Both the position numbers and the translations under genes were made by a program. A stretch of 64,000 nucleotides of DNA. Origin: an uncultured Paracoccaceae bacterium (GTDB taxonomy: Bacteria; Pseudomonadota; Alphaproteobacteria; Rhodobacterales; Rhodobacteraceae). Shown here in pieces: positions 62,794 through 64,000 of the stretch; positions within the stretch are counted from its first letter, which is position 1, and every line of letters starts with the position of its first letter. Below the pieces are notes generated by a model. That model had not been told where the DNA came from and searched no databases. It saw nothing but the letters and a program-made list of their open reading frames with translations. The stretch is from NCBI GenBank assembly GCA_938005545.1, contig CALKXV010000016.1, positions 40,116-104,115 on the forward strand. Direction: 5' to 3'.

Positions 62794-63570
62794 GTGCAAA
62801 AGTCTCGCGACGCATTTCGGACGATTTCTGAAGTCGCAGAATGGTTGGATGTGCCAACGCATGTTCTGCGCTTTTGGGAATCGCGTTTTAGTCAGATCAA
62901 ACCTGTGAAACGCGCAGGGGGACGGCGGTATTATCGCCCGTCGGATATGCGTGTGATTGGCGGCGTAAAGACGTTGCTGCACGATCAGGGCATGACCATT
63001 CGCGGGGTCCAAAAACTGTTTCGCGAAGAAGGTATCAAACACGTTTCGGGATTTTCGCCGATTTTGGAAGGTGAGAACAATTCCGACGTTGCTAGTGAAG
63101 CGCCCGTTCTCATCGACCGCGACGCAATCCCGGCGGTTCCAGCGCCCGCTGCGCGCGCGTCCCGCGATGCCGTTCCGGACCCAACCATAGACGAAACAGG
63201 CGCTGAAGACGACGATGCGCTGAGTGATGCGGCCCCTATCTTCACTCATCAAAGCGGCGCGCCCAGAACCACCTCGGTGGCCCCTGAACCAAAAGCGCCT
63301 GCCCCTGAGCCAGAGCTGAAACCGGAGCCTTCGGGCGCATCTGCCTCTGTGGATACTTTTGATGCCGCCGCCGATCCGCCTGGCCCCACCATTCCCAAAA
63401 CACCGGATGTCCCGCTGGTGGACCCGGAAGACGACGCGCCAGAATTTGCAACCACGCCTGGCATTGCCGCCCGGCTGCTGATGGCAGATCGCGCAGCGCT
63501 TGAGGCCAATCGCGCCGACATTCTGAAGGCCGCCGAACGTCTCAAAGCTTTGCTGGCCGCGGCGCCGTAA
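62794..63570 (+). CDS. MerR-family regulator with an extended C-terminus
   Basis: The 258-residue protein begins with a MerR helix-turn-helix: [20 protein letters not shown] near residue 8 and [20 protein letters not shown] near 41. From about residue 90 it is a long low-complexity Pro/Ala/Glu segment and a short C-terminal helix, [10 protein letters not shown]. No metal-binding cysteine pair is seen. I use GTG 62794; TTG 62791 is one codon earlier. MerR-like genes commonly sit after ihfA in Rhodobacteraceae, function not established. Confidence 0.87.
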   Translation: MQKSRDAFRTISEVAEWLDVPTHVLRFWESRFSQIKPVKRAGGRRYYRPSDMRVIGGVKTLLHDQGMTIRGVQKLFREEGIKHVSGFSPILEGENNSDVASEAPVLIDRDAIPAVPAPAARASRDAVPDPTIDETGAEDDDALSDAAPIFTHQSGAPRTTSVAPEPKAPAPEPELKPEPSGASASVDTFDAAADPPGPTIPKTPDVPLVDPEDDAPEFATTPGIAARLLMADRAALEANRADILKAAERLKALLAAAP

Positions 63571-63636
63571 TCCCATGTTGTCGAACCAGATCGGCTCTTG
63601 CCCCCGGTCTACTTTTACGCCAGAAGTCCTTCGAGT

Positions 63637-63713
63637 CGGGCTATGGCGCAGCCTGGTAGCGCGTCCGTCTGGGGGACGGAAGGTCGCAGGTTCAAGTCCT
63701 GCTGGCCCGACCA
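63637..63713 (+). tRNA. tRNA-Pro (GGG anticodon)
   Basis: A complete 77-base cloverleaf is visible: acceptor CGGGCTA / TGGCCCG, D-arm GCGC..GCGC, anticodon arm TCCGT / ACGGA with loop CTGGGGG (anticodon GGG), variable loop, T-arm GCAGG TTCAAGT CCTGC, and an encoded CCA at 63711-63713. It reads codons CCC and probably CCU. Confidence 0.97.
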
Positions 63714-63720
63714 ACAAGAA

Positions 63721-63747
63721 ACGCCAGCGCCCCGGCGCTGGCGTTTT
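63721..63747 (+). terminator. Rho-independent terminator after tRNA-Pro
   Basis: Stem CGCCAGCGC / GCGCTGGCG (about 9-10 bp) with a very small C-rich loop is followed by TTTTT, 8 bases after the tRNA CCA end. It should end the tRNA transcript before the dcd gene. Confidence 0.9.
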
Positions 63748-63766
63748 TGCGAGAAGGATGCACATC

Positions 63767-64000
63767 ATGGCCAAATTCGAAGGGCCGAGAGGCGTTCTAC
63801 CTTCGCAGACCATCCGCAAGATGCTTGAATCAGGTGAGATCGCGGTCGAACGCCCTGTCACTGGCGACCAGATTCAGCCCGCCAGCCTTGATCTGCGGCT
63901 TGGCACTGTGGCGTACCGCGTGCGCGCGTCCTTTCTGGCCGGGCATGATGCGAAGGTCGCGGACCGCTTGCAGGAATTTGAAATGCACCGGGTTGATCTG
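63767..64000 (+). CDS. dcd: dCTP deaminase, 5' part (runs off the window)
   Basis: The visible 78 residues begin MAKFEGPRGVLPSQTIRKML and contain the dUTPase-fold start of dCTP deaminase, GDQIQPASLDLRLGTVAYRV. The enzyme converts dCTP to dUTP for thymidylate synthesis; alphaproteobacterial members are often about 360 residues long, so most of the gene lies beyond the window. GAGAAGG lies 9-15 bases before ATG 63767; ATG 63758 is an alternative in the same frame. Confidence 0.85.
   Translation, partial: MAKFEGPRGVLPSQTIRKMLESGEIAVERPVTGDQIQPASLDLRLGTVAYRVRASFLAGHDAKVADRLQEFEMHRVDL

Noticed and set aside
62650..63861. 403-codon leftward frame over ihfA, MerR and tRNA-Pro
   Set aside because: It crosses a clear tRNA and two identified genes; a GC-rich antisense frame is expected here.
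1..64000. CRISPR array, rRNA operon or prophage
   Set aside because: No regularly spaced repeats, ribosomal RNA signatures or phage structural genes were seen anywhere.

Overview
The window is ordinary, gene-dense chromosomal DNA from an alphaproteobacterium, most likely a marine Rhodobacteraceae (Roseobacter-group) member. This rests on gene content and order: heterotetrameric sarcosine oxidase soxBDAG, a long iscR-sufB-sufCD-sufS operon whose IscR lacks the usual cysteine cluster, the block yceD-rpmF-plsX-fabH-ihfA-merR followed by tRNA-Pro(GGG), OlsB, and many TTG/GTG starts with stop/start overlaps. No taxonomic search was run. There is no CRISPR array, rRNA or prophage.

Layout. 1-2.9 kb: an integral membrane protein, a TerB-like protein, a PhnD-like binding protein without a signal peptide, and an amino-acid-type ABC ATPase with no permease. 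2.9-9.0 kb (minus): a peptide/opine-type ABC importer (binding protein, two permeases, one fused double ATPase) ending in a beta-keto acid cleavage enzyme. 9.6-17.8 kb: a TetR regulator, soxBDAG and an M20 amidohydrolase, meeting a convergent ketoglutarate-semialdehyde dehydrogenase. This reads as a catabolic region for N-methylated or acylated amino compounds. 18.2-27.6 kb (minus): a continuous Fe-S assembly operon with two cysteine desulfurases and five interleaved genes of unknown function, preceded by a candidate Irr box that overlaps the promoter.

27.7-35.5 kb holds a hydrolase, a DUF2235 protein, diacylglycerol kinase, an M48 lipoprotein protease, the tRNA t6A enzyme Sua5/TsaC, an acyl-CoA dehydrogenase and an MBL hydrolase. 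35.5-37.6 kb is the one clearly accessory patch: a decayed IS110-family transposase, a non-coding stretch and a DUF4304 gene. 37.6-48.4 kb returns to core functions: an M20 aminoacylase, ccmC-ccmD-ccmG, aconitase, a DUF1223 protein, a lipid A-type acyltransferase, a lone fliG and purB. 48.4-49.1 kb looks like decayed coding DNA.

49.1-64 kb: an ABC-F ATPase, a GGDEF/EAL protein, rplM-rpsI, speD, Uup-like ABC-F, olsB, msrB, bamE, and then yceD-rpmF-plsX-fabH. After a structured 308-base leader come ihfA and a MerR regulator, then tRNA-Pro with a strong terminator and the start of a dCTP deaminase gene that runs off the end.

The most rewarding places for a second look are the unknown proteins inside the suf operon, the Irr-like box and Cys-poor IscR controlling it, the alternative RNA stems upstream of ihfA, and the BKACE/ABC/sarcosine-oxidase catabolic region.
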